DNA of 30,465 nucleotides from Nemertoderma westbladi (taxonomy: Eukaryota > Xenacoelomorpha > Nemertodermatida > Nemertodermatidae), in assembly GCA_032718475.1 (NCBI GenBank), contig JAUCBJ010002888.1, forward strand, positions 1 through 30,465. The letters are read 5' to 3'. The number at the start of each line of letters is the position of its first letter. The stretch's first letter is position 1. The notes under the pieces were generated by a model, which worked only from the letters and a program-made list of their open reading frames with translations, searched no databases and was not told the origin of the DNA. The translations under genes were made by a program, and so were the position numbers. Below, piece after piece: positions 9,505-20,589 of the stretch.

Positions 9505-9983
9505 CTATACTTCTTAGTAATTAATTCAGTAATTCTTGCTTCTAATTTTCTGCTTTTCGCAATTATTTCTTGAAATGATTCGCTAATTTGTAAATTCGAC
9601 CGATTTCTTGGTGTGTTTCTCAATCAATCCCAATGATTACTATTAATTACAATTGGAACTATGATTTCTACCTTTTTAGTTAATGGTTCTACGTAATTCC
9701 TTTCGATGTAATAATCCCACGGGATTTTCTTTGACTGTCAGACTGTTTGAGATTGTGTGCGCCGTTACGGTAGCTACTCGTTAGATGGAGGGCTAAGGTA
9801 CCGGTAGGCACGGCGGGCGCATCGGGGGGTTAGCGACGAAGGGAGTGCGGAGGATTCAAAGGCAAGCAACATTGGCGGGGGTCACTGTTGCGGTTGGGAA
9901 GTTGGCAGTGTAGAGTGGAGACCGTTCGCTGGTACAGTAATTAGGGGCTGATGATCCAAATTTTGTCTTTATTTTGTAGTATT

Positions 9984-10220
9984 CAAGCAAAGCAAACAGT
10001 CGGCCGAAGCCGGAGGCGACCCAAAGGCTCCTCTTTCGATAGCTGCTACCCGAGGGTAGGGGTGGGCGCTACTCCTATCCCAAGATTTGCTCCCAGTTAT
10101 TTAACTGGTACTCATTTTATCGACCCCAGTGGATGAAAGGCTGAGTGGACCCTGGCGGGGCTGAACCTACAACCAATAGATTGCAGGCCCGGCGCTCAAC
10201 TAACTGAGCTACCCCGCCTT
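9984..10220 (-). mobile_element. tRNA-derived SINE
   Basis: On the minus strand the element begins with a tRNA-like head: box A TAGCTCAGTTAG (10198-10211 region) and box B GGTTCAGCCCC (10157-10167). A central segment follows, CCTTTCATCC...GGTCGATAAAATGAGTACC (plus-strand 10105-10144). Flanking 12-mers TTTTGTAGTATT (9972-9983) and CTTTGTACTATT (10221-10232) match at 10 of 12 positions and look like an eroded target duplication. Box B has one mismatch to consensus. The central segment is shared with the SINE at 23810, which has a different head. Confidence 0.8.
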
Positions 10221-10232
10221 CTTTGTACTATT

Positions 10233-11239
10233 AGGGGGCAGGAATCGGGTTAGTTAGAAAGCCTATATGTACCCGGGAGTGGCCTTTGTACCCTACATTG
10301 CGAACTGCATTGTATACTGCGTCGCAACTACGTAGCGAACTGTAGATAGCGAGTTGCGAACTGTAAATTGCTGACTGCTGATTGGTGTGTTACTAAAGTG
10401 TGCCTAATAAATCACGAATGCTTAGATAGGCACTCTTTTCCTTTTGACTGTTTTCTATTTCTTAGTTTACGATAAATAATTACTGATTAGGTCGAAAATA
10501 ATACAGTATTTTAGGCTGTTACTAGTGCAACCCATTGTGTAATAAATTAGAATTACGCATTCTGGAACACTTAGTAATTAGTACGCTGTTACATATTTGT
10601 GACTGTAATTAATTAGTAAAATTAAGAATTTGTACGCAGCATAGCAGAGAGTAGTTAAGGTAATAATTTGGAGTACCATAAACTATTCACGCTGGGCAGT
10701 TATTTGAATTAGCGGGCAATAAGTTAGATCGCAGTATCCAGTACGCAGAACGCATTAGTAAATTGCTGGCCTAAAGCCATCCGAAGGCAAGTTTAGTCCC
10801 ATAGTAGGTATTAGCCCTAAAAGACACTGTACCAAATTTTGATTATTTAAATATTCTCGCATTCACACATTCCGTTAGGGAACCCCAGTATTTGCGATTA
10901 GAAAAGACGTAGTTATTAGCGTATTTTAACAGTAAGATTAGGCCGTAAGAATACACTCTGAGTGTAAAGCCACTCACACTCGTTTTAAGTAAGCTTAGGG
11001 AGCTGATTCGGGTTTATTGTTTTGGTTATTCCCGCGTGGCTCATATATTCGAACAGTTAGCTCTCTATCGAGCGATTGGTAGAGAAAGGAACAAGCGATT
11101 TTGCAGGAGCCGTGTAGAATTAGTAAAATATATTAGTGGACGGCAGATTAGCGCCATCCAATGGTAAGTAGCGGTTTTGTATTTAGCAGCCCTACATTTA
11201 GTAATAGCACGCTCCTGATCACCTCTATTTAACAGTAGA
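10233..11239. other. Long AT-rich leader-like stretch, no gene
   Basis: No coding signal. The sequence is rich in TTAG and GTAAT words and reads like the leader of the LTR element that follows. Small CTGTA/TACAG words already appear near 10300-10320. Confidence 0.5.
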
Positions 11240-11700
11240 GCAGTCTTTGTGTCTTATTGGTTAGGCAGGAACCCGTTAGGTTAACAGGGAAGTACGGGTA
11301 TTTGTCTGTTCAACAGTTCTGCTGTTAGTATAGGGGTTGCGCTAGTTTAACAGTAGGGTACATCTTGTTTTGCTGTACTGCGTACAGTAAGTACGATTAA
11401 GATTACTGTATTAGGTGCTGTACCGTGTACAGTGGAACATAGAGTGTATTCATTAGGCTGTTAGTTTAGATTACTGTATTCATTGGTCGCAATACAGTAG
11501 TACAGTAGTGCATTAGGCTGATTGCTGTTACTGCGTACAGTAGAAAAGATATTTGTTTCGCTGTACTGCATACAGTATTCATTAGGCTGTTAGGTTAGTG
11601 TACTATTTACTTACTGTACTGCTTACAGTGGATGTACGGTAGTGCGTTTACTAATCGCAAATACAGCAGTTCATTAGGCCGTTAGGGCAAACTGTAATTA
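11240..11700. repeat. Degenerate repeat field with CTGTA-n5-TACAG hairpins
   Basis: Short hairpins of the form CTGTA-(5 nt)-TACAG occur at 11373, 11418, 11561 and 11614, with a variant (CTGTTA...TACAG) near 11525. They are interleaved with CATTAGGC(T/C)G(T)TAG at 11451, 11511, 11580 and 11672. Spacing varies (about 45-90 bp), so this is a decayed tandem array rather than a regular satellite. Confidence 0.75.
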
Positions 11701-12078
11701 GTAAGTTTTTGAAAATTTTAGCTAGGTTTGCGAGAATTCAGTTTCAGTCAAAATTATTTGTAATAAAATCTAGAGTTTTGTACCGGTATGTTAGATAACC
11801 GCTTAGTTGTTTTATACCATCTGGAGATACATGGCAAGACAAAGCTTCTGAGTTTGAGGTTTGTGTGGGTCTGCGGGTTCGGTTTGCAATCAGCGAAGAG
11901 CCTGAAACTTTGGACGCGGACGTGGAATCTCACAGCAAACAAGGTTAGTTGTTCTGTTGGCACCATAGTATTTGTGGAAGCAGTAAAAAATTACCGGTTG
12001 TTTAACTGCGAAGCTGAACTCAATTTATTAGTTAGGTTAGTTAGGTTTAGCCGACCATGGTTTTTGAATCGCTCAAGT

Positions 12079-12099
12079 TAGAGAGAGAGAGAGAGAGAG
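12079..12099. repeat. (GA)n microsatellite
   Basis: About ten GA dinucleotides, just before the final AT-rich leader segment. Confidence 0.9.
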
Positions 12100-12488
12100 T
12101 CGCAACCCGAAGGTGTAGCCACGCGCTAGTGGATACATATAATATTTGAAATTAAAATTGCATTGATTAGAGCTATATATGTAAAATTAGAAATATTTGG
12201 GTGGCAAATTCATTCTGAATATTTTGAATTAGATTCAAAAGTTATTTTGTGTCATACCGGTATTTAAATGCTATATAATAGCTCTAGAATAATATTTTTG
12301 TTTAAATATTGTACTGGTATTTGCTATAACTATACCCTATTAAATTCACAATATTGTATTGCGAATTTATTTGACATTTTGGACCAACCAATTATTTGAC
12401 AAATAATTTAACCGTGTTTTCGATTAAATTATATATATATCTCGAATTTTGCGAGATTTTAGCCGGAAGACAAAACATTATTTAGACT

Positions 12489-13560
12489 ATGAGTGTCTCA
12501 GAGAAAGAGGCACTAGAGGACAGCTATGAGACGGCGGCTGGACCGCCGACTGACGATAGCGTTAATACTACTGTTGACAACAATGCCGACTATGACGACG
12601 CAGCGAGTGATGCTGACGTAAGTGAACAGGAGGACGAGACAGTAACTAGTGAGGAAGAGCAACAAGTGGAAGTAATAGTATTAGGATCCCCTACCACTAC
12701 TGTAAGGAAGGATTGCACAGCAACCCAGCCAGAGGTGAGTGATAGGGAGGGTAGTGTAGCAGAAGCAAGAGCCCGGAGCCCGTTTTCCAGACCTGTGGGT
12801 ATGGTAAGTGCCGTGGTCCCAGCGGCTATAAGTTAGCCGAAATAAGTAGTTCCCGAAATAATCCTTCAAGTCCACCAAGTGTGAGTCAGGTAAGCGAGAG
12901 AGAACTAGACATCGCGATAAAGAAGAAACTTTGCGCGCATGCCGGACATATAACTCGGATGGCAGATAAGGTAAGGAAGATGTTAGCCGACTCAGCGAAC
13001 ATCGGAAGGGAAGGGTTAGTAGAGATTAGAAGGAGATACAACTCAGCGTTATTCAAGCAAACAGAGGAGCTTGCAGTTTTAGCGAAGAAAGCAGTGGAGT
13101 CTCAGTCAAGCGACATTGCGACGAGGGTTTATGACAGGGTTTTAGCAGCCTTGTTGGAGCACCGCGCATTATTGGAGCGATTTCGACGAGTTAGGACGGA
13201 GAACTGGTTGCTATGGGCATCACAAGCGCAGGCGACTCGAAGAACTTAGTGGAGCGGGAAGAGATCCAAGACAAGGAAGAGCGCAGGTATCAGAGGGAAG
13301 TTACTAGCTGGCTGATGCAGAGTGGAGTGGTGGTACTGGGCCAGGTGCTACCGACGACGGACAACATCCAACAGAGGACGTTAACTCTACCCGACAATGT
13401 GTCTAGAGACAGTGGCGATTCCCAGGTTAGTCATGCGCGAGGGAAAGTTATATGTGCTAGATCCCTTGTTTCTCACAACTCGGCAGAGGAGAGAAGACGC
13501 CGACTAGACGAACAGCAGGCGGAAGTTTTGCGTGCGTCGGAAGCACGGAAGGAAGCCTAA
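12489..13560 (+). pseudogene. BEL gag N-terminal region
   Basis: The ATG at 12489 starts an acidic, Ser/Thr/Asp-rich frame (frame 3) that stops at 12836. The protein continues in frame 2 from about 12845 (containing SSRNNPSSPPSVSQVSEREL) to 13249, then in frame 1 from about 13213 to a TAA at 13558-13560. The middle portion (VRKMLADSANIGREGLVEIR) is helical. Two one-base shifts and one nonsense codon are therefore needed to explain the breaks. BEL gag N-termini are poorly conserved, so the assignment rests on position upstream of DUF1759 and zinc knuckles. Confidence 0.65.
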
Positions 13561-13584
13561 CGAGAACGGGAGCGCACACCTAAG

Positions 13585-14688
13585 TTGGACGCAGAGCTAC
13601 GAGAGTTGGAAGACATAAGTAAGCGCGAACGAGCGGAATGCGAGCAAAAGGAACGCGAGCAAAAGGAATGCGAGCTTCAAGCTGAGCGCGAGCGCAAGGA
13701 ATTCGAACGCGAACAGAGAGAACACGAACTTCAACGCAAACACGAACAGAGAGAACGCGAACTTCAACTCGAACGCGAACAGAGAGAACGCGAACTTCAA
13801 CTCGAATGCGATCGCAAGAAACTCGAACGTGAACAAAAGGAACGCAAGCTTCAACTCGAACGCGAACGCAAGGAACGCGAACTCGAGATCGAGAAAGAGA
13901 AGATGCGCATTGTATGAAGAAAAGGCACGTGTGGAAGAAGAGATCACAGCGAGCGGGGAGCGAGGGAAGAAGAAGAACGTAAACTGGCGCAGTTGGAAAG
14001 TGCGAGACTAAACTTAGAGAGCAAAGAACGGACCAGGAAGGCGAATGAAATCGCCAAGAAGGGGATGCGAATGATTGAAGAATGTGGGGCAAGTGTAGGT
14101 ACCGAGTTGCAGGAACTGTTTGCACTGCAGAAGGCCGAACAGGAAGCAAGAACTCCAACTATACTCGAGTCGACAACGGCCAGAATTCCTATACCCGGTC
14201 CAGCTATTATGAGTACTCGGATCGCTAAACCGTTCTCTACATATCGCACGCCAGTTGGTATTAGTGCTCCACCCATTGCGCAGGATCCACGTCATCAGAA
14301 CACCGCACCACTACATACCGAACGAGAGAATGAAGAGTTTAGAGGAGAAACTCTGACGGGCCGAGTATTGGGCGAACCGAACCTGCGGGTTTGGAATACG
14401 CGGATGGAGCGCCGACCCAGTTCGACAGAGAACTTCCGGGTTAAACCCGAAGAAGGATCATATGAGAGACAGCGGATTACTCAGATAGAGCTGACTATAC
14501 AACAGAACCCTAGCCAGGAATTTATTATGAGGGATGAGTTAAGTGCCAGTTTAGCGCAAGCTATATCACCGCACATCCAACCTATAACGGACATGCTTAG
14601 TAACCTACAGTTAAGGGAAGCAGCCCAGGTAAGAAGTAATTTAAATCCTAGCAGGCCCGAGTTAGATAAAGTCCAACCTAGTCAATGA
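13585..14688 (+). pseudogene. BEL gag coiled-coil region
   Basis: Frame 1 continues directly after the TAA at 13558. Residues are almost entirely Glu, Arg, Gln, Lys and Leu in repeats of EREQRERELQLE, coded by a degenerate 33-bp tandem repeat (about 13640-13890), predicting a long charged coiled coil. A pair of compensating shifts between about 13910 and 13975 takes the frame out and back, and a TGA at 14686-14688 ends this part. Antisense open frames over the repeat (Val/Arg-rich) are by-products. Coiled coils at this place in BEL gag are plausible multimerisation regions. Confidence 0.7.
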
Positions 14689-14733
14689 GTACGCATATCA
14701 TAGGCAACTATACCACATAGACCTCAGGTAAGA

Positions 14734-15861
14734 ATGCCTGTCCTGACTATTTATAATCCCAACTTCGAGAATTCAGCGGAGAAGTTTATACAGGATGCTT
14801 GGGTCAGGGCCTCGGCACGCAAACCAACACAAACGTTGAGGACCGACACAGACTCAAGCGATGAAGAGGAAGACATAAGATGTCAGAAGTCCCAAAACCG
14901 TAAGGAAAGAAGGACCGACGCAGAGCAGGTAAGTTTCAATCCCCGGGAAAGGACCAGACTTAATAACCCTGCAGAACTAAACCATTTGTTAACCTGGAAC
15001 GACGCAACCCTTAGAGACATAGGTAAGTTTGCCGCTAGGCAAGGACTGCCGATGCAACAACGCCAGAAGTTTGTGGGCAACCACAAACATTGGAGGACAT
15101 TCAAAACCTATGTCGACGAACAGCTGACCAACAGCACTTTTACTCCCAATGAGAAGTTCAACTATTTGCTTCAAATGCTCCATCGAGAACCTAGAGCCAT
15201 TGCTGACAACTTCGTCGGCAATGAAAGAGCATTTGAGTTAGCAATTAAGACGCTTAGCGACATCTATGGGAATAAAACCGAGATGGCACAGTCGATAGTG
15301 GAAGACTTGGGTAAGGGCGGAAGGATTACAACTCCGTTAGAGCTGTTGAACTTAGCGAACGCTATTTCGAACGCATTGGACATCTTGAGGACGGTGAATC
15401 TACCTCACCATGGTGATCACGCCGAAGTTTTGAAGAGCATAATAAGACGTTTAAACATGCATTACAGACAGAAATGGCGCAAATTAGAGAATAAGTTGGA
15501 GAGCCAAGGTAAAGTATTGACACTTCAACACATTCATGACATGATAGCCACAGACGCAGTAGCAGAGATGAAATCAAATTTCTCAGAGGAGAATATGGGA
15601 GAGTCTAAACCTGTTACCAGTAAGTCAATGGTAAGTTTTGACGATGACAGGACCACTGTGACTTTTAACTCAGTAGACAGATATAATTTGAGTACCCCTG
15701 CCTTTAGATCAGACTCGCGAGTATGGTCAGGTGAGTGGTCAGATAGACCTAAGTTAAGGCAACAGGAGTTGCCGGATGGATTTGTAGGTTGCCAATTCTG
15801 TTTACTAAAGGAGGTAAGATCTGACGACCATAAGTTAGATAGTTGCAGACGGTTCAAATAA
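14734..15861 (+). pseudogene. BEL gag, DUF1759 capsid-like domain
   Basis: An open frame of 375 codons in frame 1. The core HWRTFKTYVDEQL...NEKFNYLLQML, followed by AIADNF and AFELAIKTLSDIYGN, matches the DUF1759 signature (W..F...F, EKF.YL...L, A...L...YG) of BEL/Pao gag. Near the end a first zinc motif begins: CQFCLLKEVRSDDHKLDSC, with C-x2-C...H-x4-C spacing. The TAA at 15859-15861 is a single in-frame nonsense codon, because the frame continues past it into the next zinc knuckles. The upstream ATG at 14734 is probably internal, since frame 1 also continues upstream across stops at 14686 and near 14710. Confidence 0.85.
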
Positions 15862-16155
15862 TTAACTTCGGAACAGAGAAGAGTTCAAGTGTGGACGTTG
15901 AACACCTGTTGGGCATGTCTTGCGCCAGGTCATGTACGGCGGCAGTGCCCGAACAGCAAGGACGGATGCATGGAATGCGGCAGACTACATCACAAGTTGC
16001 TACATGTGGATTTCCATACCCCAACGGACCGTTACTTACAGAGAAATCCTCAAAGGAAGGGGAGCAGAGAACCTGTATCGATAGGAGAAATACTTACACC
16101 GGCATTCAGGACGATGGTTATCAACCAGGTTCGTCGGACGAGGATGGCGAAGTGA
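15862..16155 (+). pseudogene. BEL gag zinc-knuckle cluster
   Basis: Read in frame 1 after the TAA, the frame contains CWACLAPGHVRRQCPN and then CMECGRLHHKLLH. These are the paired CCHC-like knuckles and HHxLLH motif typical of BEL/Pao polyproteins just before the DUF1758 protease. They would bind element RNA. A frameshift between about 16080 and 16110 moves the protein into frame 3; the frame 1 reading ends at a TGA at 16153-16155. Confidence 0.85.
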
Positions 16156-17057
16156 GCGCGAGAGAGGTGACCTGCCAAGGTTTCACCACGGATAGTTCAT
16201 CGACCAGCGCGCGGACGTATTTATCATCGGCCACGTCGGAGATATTTAGCGTGATTCCGGTGAAACTTACTGGCAATAAGGGATCGAAGAGAATATATGT
16301 TATGTTGGACACTGCGTCCACATTATCTTATATCGACGAGGAAGTGGCGAGAGCCGTTTCTAGCTTCCAGGACGCTGAGGAGATCCAAATAGAGTTAAAG
16401 TCCATGCACGGGGTAGGGGACCTCAAGGGACACAGGATTTTGATAGAACTAAACTCCCTACTTCCGAGAGACCAGCACACTCGACAAGAACGGAGAGCGC
16501 TGCCATTGGATGGATTTAAGTGTCTAGCTATGAAAGGGTTTGGCAGGCAGTTAGGTAAGGTGCCGCCGATGAGTCCCATAGCACAGGAGTATTTTTACAT
16601 GCTCAGAGTACCGAGACACCAGGTAGGTTATAGGAATGTTTCTATGTTGATTGGTACAGAACAGCTGATCGCACACCAAATATGGGAAACGAGACCAGCT
16701 GAACCGCATGTAAATGGACCACATGCCCATAGGACTATATTAGGTTGGTATACACGAGTACCCATCTCCTATGAGTTTACAGGTGGCGACAAGCCAATGG
16801 ATAGATACGACGGATTACAGCCTATAATTGAACCACCGTTAGAAGAACCACCAGACATGAACGAGTTTAGGAGAACCTGTATTGACCATTATAGTGACGT
16901 TAGCGAGTCGGACGAGGAGCTGATTCCCGATAATGTTAAGTTGTCGGAACCACTCCACAATGACCGGACAGATAGTGAACCCGAGGACTACTGTTATCAG
17001 ACCCGTGGGTCTGGTTCAGCGGCCCACGCTACTTATCTGAGTAACGTTTTGACTTAA
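16110..17057 (+). pseudogene. BEL aspartic protease (DUF1758/A16-like)
   Basis: Frame 3 contains IFSVIPVKLTG then YVMLDTASTLSYIDEEVA, the catalytic triad region with DTAS (in place of the commoner DTGS) followed by the YIDEEVA helix, as in BEL/Pao A16-type proteases. Downstream are ELKSMHGVGD, a GTEQLIAHQIW motif and ILGWYTRVP, which recur in this family as 'LIG.D....' and 'T.LGW...G'. The frame ends at 17055-17057 and the polyprotein passes to frame 2 a few bases later. The enzyme would process the gag-pol polyprotein. Confidence 0.8.
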
Positions 17058-17065
17058 CCGACATA

Positions 17066-17512
17066 GTGGAGGGTCAGGTGGCTAAATATCGAGACCTAGA
17101 CATTTTCCAATACAGTGAGGAAGAGTTGCAGAAGGAATTGATATGCCAGGACCTCGAGACAAGAGCTAGAACCGTCGAATGGCTGGATAGGGACGCAATG
17201 GAACCCGGTGGATATGACCTAACCATGTGTGCTGATGAAAAACGGTCGCTAGAGATGATGGAAGACACCATACGTCTGCTACCGACAGAACATTTTGAAG
17301 TTGGAATGTTGTGGCGTCGACAACCACCTAAGTTGGAGAACAACTACAGCTTAGCCTTGAAAAGATTGAACGGAGTAAGGGCTCGGTTGTTAAGGAATCC
17401 AGGCATTAGGGAGAAGTATTGCGCCCAGATCAACAACTATTTTGCCAAGGGATTTGCTGGGAAGGTAGAGGACTCGGACTTAGTGACGGACCAGACTTAC
17501 TACCTCCCATAA
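17066..17512 (+). pseudogene. BEL pol, region upstream of RT
   Basis: Frame 2 contains MLWRRQPPKLENNYSLALKR and LLRNPGIREKYCAQINNYF, then YYLP at the end. This is the conserved stretch before RT in BEL/Pao pol (LP W.......L.NN...A..R, then Y...I..Y...G.......YYLPHH). After YYLP the frame shifts by one base: frame 3 from 17508 supplies the expected His-rich continuation to a TAG near 17587. Confidence 0.8.
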
Positions 17513-18528
17513 CCACTATGTGACTCACCCTGACAAACCAGACAAAGTCCGAGTAGTCAATGACTGCGCAGCAGTCTATAGAGATGTATAGTATGTCCCT
17601 GAATTCAGAGTTGATGGACAGTCCCAACCTGAATAATTATTTGATAGGAATACTGTTGCGTTTTAGACAGCGGCGATTTGCGTTTACTTGCGACATCGAG
17701 GCGATGTTCCACCAGGTAAGAGCCTGTAAGGCAGACCAGGATAGTCTTAGATTTCTCTGGTATGAGAATGAGGACCTATCCGGCCCAGTGGTTACATACC
17801 AAATGTATGTCAGGATATTTGGTGCCCACGATAGTCCAAACGGCACGCTGTTTGTTCTAAAGAAAATGACGACAGCTCAGATTGGTAAGTATCCAGTAGA
17901 AGTGATCGAGTCCATCTTGAGAAACTTCTATATGGACGACGGATTGGTGTCCAAGGACACAGCAGAGCAAGCCATAGAAGTAGCTCACGGCCTACAGGAG
18001 TGCTTGGCTGCAGGGGGATTCCCTCTGACCAAGTTCACTACGAACTCGGAGGCCCTATTAGAGTTGTTCCCGGTGAAAGATCGCGGGAGCGGAGACATTG
18101 AATTGGGGGTGGAACCCATCCCCATGGTGCGAGTACTGGGACTCGCTTGGAACCTGAACACAGATAAGTTCCAGGTAAGAGTCAGATTTGAGCCCAGTAG
18201 CCCAGACAAAGTTTTGACAAAGAGAATCTGTTTATCGACATTAAGTAGACTATTTGACCCAATGAACTTTATCAGTCCGGTAATATTACAGGCACGAGTG
18301 TGCATGAGGAAAATTTGGTTTCAGCTGGTATTTCCAGCTGATTTAGAACTGCACCTATTCAGTGACGCAAGTGACACCGGCTTTGGTATGGTAGCTTACC
18401 TTCGCCGAGAGGTAAGTCAGGACAAGTTTGAGATGGCCTTTGTGACTTCTAGATCAAAGACAATGCTGGTCAAATACATGACTGTCCCTCGTGCAGAGTT
18501 ACAGGCGGCAGTAGTTTCAGGTAAGTAA
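17513..18528 (+). pseudogene. BEL reverse transcriptase and start of RNase H
   Basis: After a short frame 3 stretch holding KVRVVNDCAAVY, frame 1 carries the RT: SLNSELMDSPNLNNYLIGIL, CDIEAMFHQV with the motif A Asp, IFGAHDSPN (motif B region) and NFYMDDGL (motif C). It continues through the connection domain (VLGLAWNLNTDKF, RLFDPMNFISP). At about 18320-18341 WFQ joins directly to a segment leading to ELHLFSDASDTGF of RNase H. This means roughly 60 residues have been lost, with CAGCTG present on both sides as microhomology. The frame ends at TAA 18526-18528 by frameshift. Catalytic residues survive, but the protein does not. Confidence 0.88.
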
Positions 18529-19489
18529 ACAGATAATAGCGGAGTTAGACACGACATTGACCTTATTCTACTGGACGGACGCATCCTTAGTGTTAGTATA
18601 CATTGCAGCCGACAATATTGCACTAAAGACATTTGTGGCCAACAGAAGTGCTCAGATTGTCGATTTTTCGACGAAGGAACAATGGAGACATTGTCCAGGA
18701 GTGTTGAACCTGGCTGACATAACTTCGAGAGGTGCAATGCCGGCGGAATTCTGTCAGGAAGAGTCCCAGGAGTTTTGGTTGCATGGACCTGATTTTCTAA
18801 CAAGGACACAGGAACATTGGCCAGAGCAACTAAAGATAGTGACCAATCCGATGCCTGAAGATGCAGAAGTCAAAGTGGAGAAAGTCTCCAAGTCAAAGTT
18901 GAAAGCCAAACTCAAGTCATTGGAGTGGCCTGAAGAGTCATTGGAGCGGCCTGAAGAGTTATTGGAGCGGCCCGGAGACCTGTCAGACCTACAGACTTAC
19001 GTGACTACTAGGTCCGGAAGGGTAAGTTATGATGTAAAACCACCCTTACAGACTAAACCAGAGTCACAGTTGGTAAGTGACGGACAGAAAATGACCGAGA
19101 CAATGGAGCCTTAGGTTTCCAAACCTGCGGGTTTGGATTCGAAACTTCCATTAGTTAGCGGACAACCATCGCTGGCATTAGAGCCATGTAGTATTTATGA
19201 CAAATTACTAAATTTGTCTGCCTCTTGGCTGACAATTTGTAAAAGAACTGCGTGGTTAAGCCAATACATTTCGTACCTTTGTTTAAAACATTCGGAACAT
19301 TTAGGAGAACAAGTGAGCACTAATAGTGAGCGAATTCAGAAATTGAAACAACCTCTGACAGAGGATGAGATTGATCAAGCGGAATTAAAGCATTTGAAGC
19401 ATTATCAAATGTGTGCCTTCCCGAAAGAATTCTATCTATTATCGGCTCAACGACCAGTTCTCTATAAACCCCTTAGAAAATGGAGTCCA
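18529..19489 (+). pseudogene. BEL RNase H and pre-integrase region
   Basis: Frame 2 continues with ELDTTLTLFYWTDASLVLVY, KTFVANRSAQIVDF and WRHCPGVLNLADITSRG, the hallmarks of BEL/Pao RNase H. A 24-bp unit repeated three times (about 18917-18980, coding SLE(R/W)PEE) follows, then a TAG at 19112-19114. The same frame resumes, reaching LTEDEIDQAELKHLKHYQ, CAFPKEFYLL and KWSPL, which precede the integrase zinc finger in this family. The reading is cut at the TTAA at 19490; the integrase is not in the window. Confidence 0.8.
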
Positions 19490-20206
19490 TTAACCCTATT
19501 AGTACCGGGCTATAAAATGCTGTACAAATACCGGGGGGGGGGGGGGTCATATTGACCCCTCCCTCTAAAATCTACAAATATTAACGAAAACGTCTGATTT
19601 TTTGTTTGTACGTAGGTATCACTAGTCTGGATCCGACCGAAAAAAAAATTTTCAAAAAAATGTACTGGAGTGGTAATATTGCAGCACCAAAATTACAAGT
19701 AGTGCACAATTTTCACAAAATTTGAAAGTTACATTTTTCGGCTAATTGTTTTTCAATACAGGTTTTCTGGGGCGCAAAATACATTGGAAAATATTTAAAA
19801 ATGATATGATTACCATAAATGGCTGTTTAGTCCTCTATGCGTAGGAAAAAAATGAAAAAAACAAGTAACCAGCACTTTTCAGTTAGAACACAAAATTTTT
19901 AATTCACTTATACGATGCTATAAATTCACATTTTTAGGTTTTCTAGGGCGCTGATTCTAATGGAATACATTTCAAATATGCTCAGATCATTGCTACTTGT
20001 ATTTTTCGGCGTAATTTGGCAAATTTTGGTGCTAGCACCAAATTTCGTACCCATCACCAAAAAGTACAAGTTTGCGATGTCCAGTGCTGTTTTTATTGTT
20101 TCCATCGGATTCAGGACCCTCATAAACCCGTATAACGCAAGAAACAAGATGATACTATCTACTGATCAATTTACTCATTTTCCAAATTTTCCTGTTTGCT
20201 AGTTTG
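19490..20206 (+). mobile_element. piggyBac-like non-autonomous element, copy 1 (truncated)
   Basis: Begins TTAA-CCCTATTA, followed by a 14-G tract (19533-19546) and TCATATTGACCCCTCCC. The right end of copy 2 (27610-27660) has the same TTAACCCTATTA, G tract and AATATGACC order, showing these are terminal inverted repeats. TTAA plus CCC termini are the hallmark of piggyBac-type elements. From about 19575 the copy aligns with the reverse complement of 28490-29480. It includes one palindromic GGTGCTAGCACC core at 20028-20039 and stops abruptly at 20206, so the other end is lost. No transposase frame is present. Confidence 0.6.
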
Positions 20207-20214
20207 TCTTACTT

Positions 20215-20391
20215 CGGGCAAGGGCGTCAAACAAAGTCTTACCTTCCTCTGAAGTGGGCGGTGTATGGCAAGGGGGCATGCTTCAAACGGGCGCGCGGGC
20301 AAATCTAATGGGGGCGCTTAGCGTGTTGTGGACATCTTTCCCTGCGTTGCTGACGGCGTAATGGTTTAGGCAGCCATCCTCCAAATGCTTG
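20215..20391 (-). repeat. 177-bp dispersed block, copy A
   Basis: Ungapped match to 6866-7042. On the minus strand it reads as an open frame including LEDGCLNHYAVSNAGKDVHN before a TGA; in copy B the Tyr codon is TAG. It starts about 200 bp downstream of the minus-strand TATA box at 20590, as copy B follows its own TATA box. I do not recognise the peptide. Confidence 0.85.
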
Positions 20392-20589
20392 GCTGTCCCA
20401 ATAGTGGACAAATAGAAATATACATGTTTAAAAGTTTACAGTATATTTACGTAATTTTACAAAGATTTATTAACAAATTTACTAACAAATAATTCTAAAG
20501 AATGGTGATAACTATAGTACACAGTAAGTGAATGGAGATAAGTTAGAAATAACAAGTGTAAGGATTAGTGATAACCGAAGGCAAACCAG

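Larger units (their letters stand above)
12489..19489 (+). mobile_element. Degenerate BEL/Pao LTR retrotransposon (internal region)
   Basis: Gag and pol parts appear in BEL/Pao order on the plus strand: gag N-terminus, coiled coil, DUF1759 capsid-like region, a zinc-knuckle cluster, DUF1758-type aspartic protease, reverse transcriptase with YMDD, RNase H and the pre-integrase region. At least five in-frame stops and about seven frameshifts break it, and part of the RT-RNase H linker is deleted. Integrase and the 3' LTR are absent: at 19490 a TTAA-ended element begins in the middle of the conserved SPL motif. The 5' LTR is probably within 8792-9750. Confidence 0.85.

Noticed and set aside
13580-14158. 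Minus-strand 192-codon Val/Arg-rich ORF
   Set aside because: Antisense shadow of the Glu/Arg coiled-coil repeat in BEL gag.
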